This document shows, one piece after another, positions 62,129 to 64,000 of a stretch of 64,000 bases of DNA (position 1 is the first letter of the stretch; every line of letters starts with the position of its first letter). The stretch spans positions 310,001 to 374,000 of the forward strand of contig NC_012669.1 in NCBI RefSeq assembly GCF_000023105.1. The letters are read 5' to 3'. Both the position numbers and the translations under genes were made by a program. This stretch comes from Beutenbergia cavernae DSM 12333 (GTDB lineage Bacteria > Actinomycetota > Actinomycetes > Actinomycetales > Beutenbergiaceae). Under the pieces are notes generated by a model. That model ran no database searches. It was not told the origin of the DNA and saw nothing but the letters and a program-made list of their open reading frames with translations.

Positions 62129-63988
62129 CTACTGGCGTCGTGGCGGCAGGGGCGGACGGTGGTAGGTGTTGCGCACCGGGCGACGCCCGGCCCCGCGGCT
62201 CGGACTGGAATTCGGCTCGTGGAACTGCGGGACTCCGGACGCGGTTGTCACGCGGCTGCGCCCGGCGTGGATGAGGTGATGGTGGTACGCGCAGAGCAGC
62301 ACGCCGTCGTTGATGCTCGTGCCGCCTCCGCGCCACCACTCCACGACGTGGTGGCCTTCGCACCACGGGGCTGGGATGTGGCAGCCGGGGTAGGCGCAGC
62401 CGCCGTCTCGGGCGATCAGTGCCCGGCGCTGGTGGGGCGGAAAGAGGCGGTGCGCGCGTCCGACGTCGAGGACCTGCCCGCGTGTGCCGAGCACGATCGG
62501 GATGATGTCGGCGTCGCAGGCCAACTGGCGGACGTCACGGGCCCGGATCGGGCCGGTGTACGGAAGGTGGGCGGAGCCGAGCCCGCTCCGTAGCTCATCA
62601 AGCGAGACGGTGACCATGACCTGCGTGGGCAGACCCCCGGTCTTGGGCAGCGCCCGCACGCGAAGTGCGGCACCGCACGCCGCGAGCAGGGCGTCCAGCC
62701 GTAGCCTGGCGACGGAGCGGCGTTCGGGGGGAGCAGCGGTCGTTGCGGCCGTGGCGGTCATGCCCGCGTCGGAGCCCGCGGCGGCGTTGGGTGAGTCGCC
62801 GCCCGGGCGCGTGCCGGTGCCCGCCGTTCCGCTCTGGGGCTCGTCGGCAGCAGTGGATCCGGTATCGGTGTCGGTGCGGGCGTTCTCGCAGGTGGTGTCC
62901 TCGAACGTGCGCGGGTTGGTCGCTGTGGCGAACACGGTGTCGAGAAGCTCCCGCCCGACGTCGTCGACCAGGACGCGGAGGTGGTGCAGTCCGTGACGGC
63001 GTCCCATCTCCCACACGCCAGCGGCGGCGAGGTCCGGAACCATCGGCTCCGGGCCGTCCTGGTCGACCAGGTGGACGATCCGCTCGGCCAGGCGTCGGAC
63101 ACTGTCGGCGTCGACCTCCCGCGCCGCCGTCACGAGAATCTCCTCGGCACCGGTGAGCTGCTCGACCGCCTCCGCTCGGGCGCGCTCGCTCGCGGTCGCC
63201 CCGCCGTCCCCGTCGACGCCCTCCTCGCCACCGCCACCGTCCTCGTCGTGGTTCGCGACCGTGACGCCGATCGAGCGCCGGCGGCGGATAGCCTCGTCGA
63301 CCTGGTGGAGTCCGCGCAGGATGTGTCCGACGGCGTCCCGATCGCCCTCGCCGTCCGCGATCAGCGCACCGACTCGAGGAAACGCCGCCGGGAGCTCTGC
63401 CCCGGAGATCGCCACGCCCGGGAGAACGTCCCGCGCCGTGGCGACCCGCCGCCGCGCTTCGTAGCCGGACAGCCGAAGTCGCACCCGCAGGGCGTCCGCC
63501 GCACTGCGATAGGGCGACCGGTTCCGCGCGGCCCGACCCCGACGACCAGCGGTGGCTCCCGCGGCGGCCTGAGGGGCCGCGGCGCCCTGTCCTGCTGACG
63601 TCGCAGCGCTGCCTCGTTCCATGAGCCCGCCGTCCGACGTGTCCTCGGTGGCCGCCGTGTCGTCACGAGTCGTTCTACCGCTCGACGTGAGCCCGCCGTT
63701 CGACCGGAGCGAACCGTTTGTCATCGCGCCGCCGTCGCCATCGACGAGCCCGAGGTGTGCACGCTTGCCGAACGACAGGGGGTGGCCGTCGTCCGCGTCG
63801 CCGAGCCGAGTAGCGCCTGCTCCGGGGTCGCGCCCACGGTCGTGGACGTCGGCCACGGCGTGTGCTGCGACGAGCTGCAGGTGCCGGACTGCGCGCGCGA
63901 AGTCCTCGATCACGGCGGCGACGTCGAGTGCCTCATCCTCGCGCCACCCGCCCGACCCCGCACCCACCGCCGCGGTGACCGACCTCAT
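62129..63988 (-). CDS. DUF222 / HNH endonuclease (13E12 repeat family)
   Basis: A 619-residue protein: a long helical DUF222 region (about 60-500, Ala/Arg-rich with VGHILRGLHQVDEAI and TGPIRARDVRQLACDADI), then a C-terminal HNH nuclease domain with the zinc-knuckle and active-site words RDGGCAYPGCHIP, CEGHHVVEWW and LLCAYHHHLIH. Such genes occur in many copies in actinobacterial genomes and behave like low-impact mobile or repeated genes. The frame is open to the window edge through a TTG at 64000, so the true start could lie further upstream; ATG 63988 is the first ATG. An acidic and Gly/Thr-rich insertion splits the middle (about 385-425). Confidence 0.85.
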   Translation of the reverse strand: MRSVTAAVGAGSGGWREDEALDVAAVIEDFARAVRHLQLVAAHAVADVHDRGRDPGAGATRLGDADDGHPLSFGKRAHLGLVDGDGGAMTNGSLRSNGGLTSSGRTTRDDTAATEDTSDGGLMERGSAATSAGQGAAAPQAAAGATAGRRGRAARNRSPYRSAADALRVRLRLSGYEARRRVATARDVLPGVAISGAELPAAFPRVGALIADGEGDRDAVGHILRGLHQVDEAIRRRRSIGVTVANHDEDGGGGEEGVDGDGGATASERARAEAVEQLTGAEEILVTAAREVDADSVRRLAERIVHLVDQDGPEPMVPDLAAAGVWEMGRRHGLHHLRVLVDDVGRELLDTVFATATNPRTFEDTTCENARTDTDTGSTAADEPQSGTAGTGTRPGGDSPNAAAGSDAGMTATAATTAAPPERRSVARLRLDALLAACGAALRVRALPKTGGLPTQVMVTVSLDELRSGLGSAHLPYTGPIRARDVRQLACDADIIPIVLGTRGQVLDVGRAHRLFPPHQRRALIARDGGCAYPGCHIPAPWCEGHHVVEWWRGGGTSINDGVLLCAYHHHLIHAGRSRVTTASGVPQFHEPNSSPSRGAGRRPVRNTYHRPPLPPRRQ

Positions 63989-64000
63989 CTGCGTTTTCAA

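Overview
The window is very GC-rich (clearly above 70 % by eye). Coding is dense, with many GTG and some TTG starts, four-base ATGA/GTGA gene overlaps, and several TANNNT -10 boxes 6 to 8 bases before a start codon (leaderless genes). Together with double-Lrp, ABATE/CGNR, DUF222-HNH, TIGR03086 and DUF6069-type proteins this points to a high-GC actinobacterium, most likely of the Micrococcales. I saw no rRNA, tRNA, CRISPR array, insertion sequence or prophage structural gene.

Layout. 0.1-12 kb is mixed housekeeping and signalling: an ABC-2 exporter, a GNAT acetyltransferase, a cell-wall amidase-like protein, pgi, a membrane-anchored esterase, a DUF6069-like protein, a DesK-type two-component pair, a PLDc_N/SHOCT protein, a STAS protein, a 1.2 kb non-coding higher-order repeat array and a VOC protein. 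12-38 kb is a carbohydrate island with three ABC import systems: (i) a double-Lrp regulator divergent from oxidoreductase - GH89 alpha-N-acetylglucosaminidase - sulfatase - SBP - permease - permease; (ii) LacI regulator - SBP - permease - permease - ADP-ribosylglycohydrolase-like protein; (iii) on the minus strand, SBP - permease - permease - unknown 479-residue protein - RpiR regulator - FAD oxidoreductase. A FAH-family protein, an AraC regulator and a VOC protein lie between (ii) and (iii). None of the three transporters has its own ATPase, so a shared MsiK-type ATPase elsewhere in the genome is implied.

38-50 kb holds an ABATE/CGNR regulator face to face with an MFS exporter, a DsbA/FrnE thioredoxin-fold protein, an APH-type kinase, a lipoprotein, a threonine aldolase-like enzyme, a Tat-exported GxGYxYP protein, DinB and TIGR03086 proteins, an isoaspartyl methyltransferase and a second DesK-type pair split around a membrane protein. 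51-58 kb has a response regulator fused to a PIG-L deacetylase, overlapping its histidine kinase. These run tail to tail against a three-gene minus-strand cluster: ATP-grasp, PgaC-like glycosyltransferase and a membrane-anchored glycosidase-like protein. 58-64 kb has an ArsR/SRPBCC pair with a clear operator, a GAP-family membrane protein, gdhA, a 41-bp repeat array and a DUF222-HNH endonuclease.

The most unusual items are the 10.3-11.5 kb array of 31-bp units embedded in larger blocks, the REC-PIG-L fusion, the cytosolic GH89 plus sulfatase route, the two sugar operons carrying uncharacterised enzymes, and the compact divergent promoter region of the ABATE and MFS genes.
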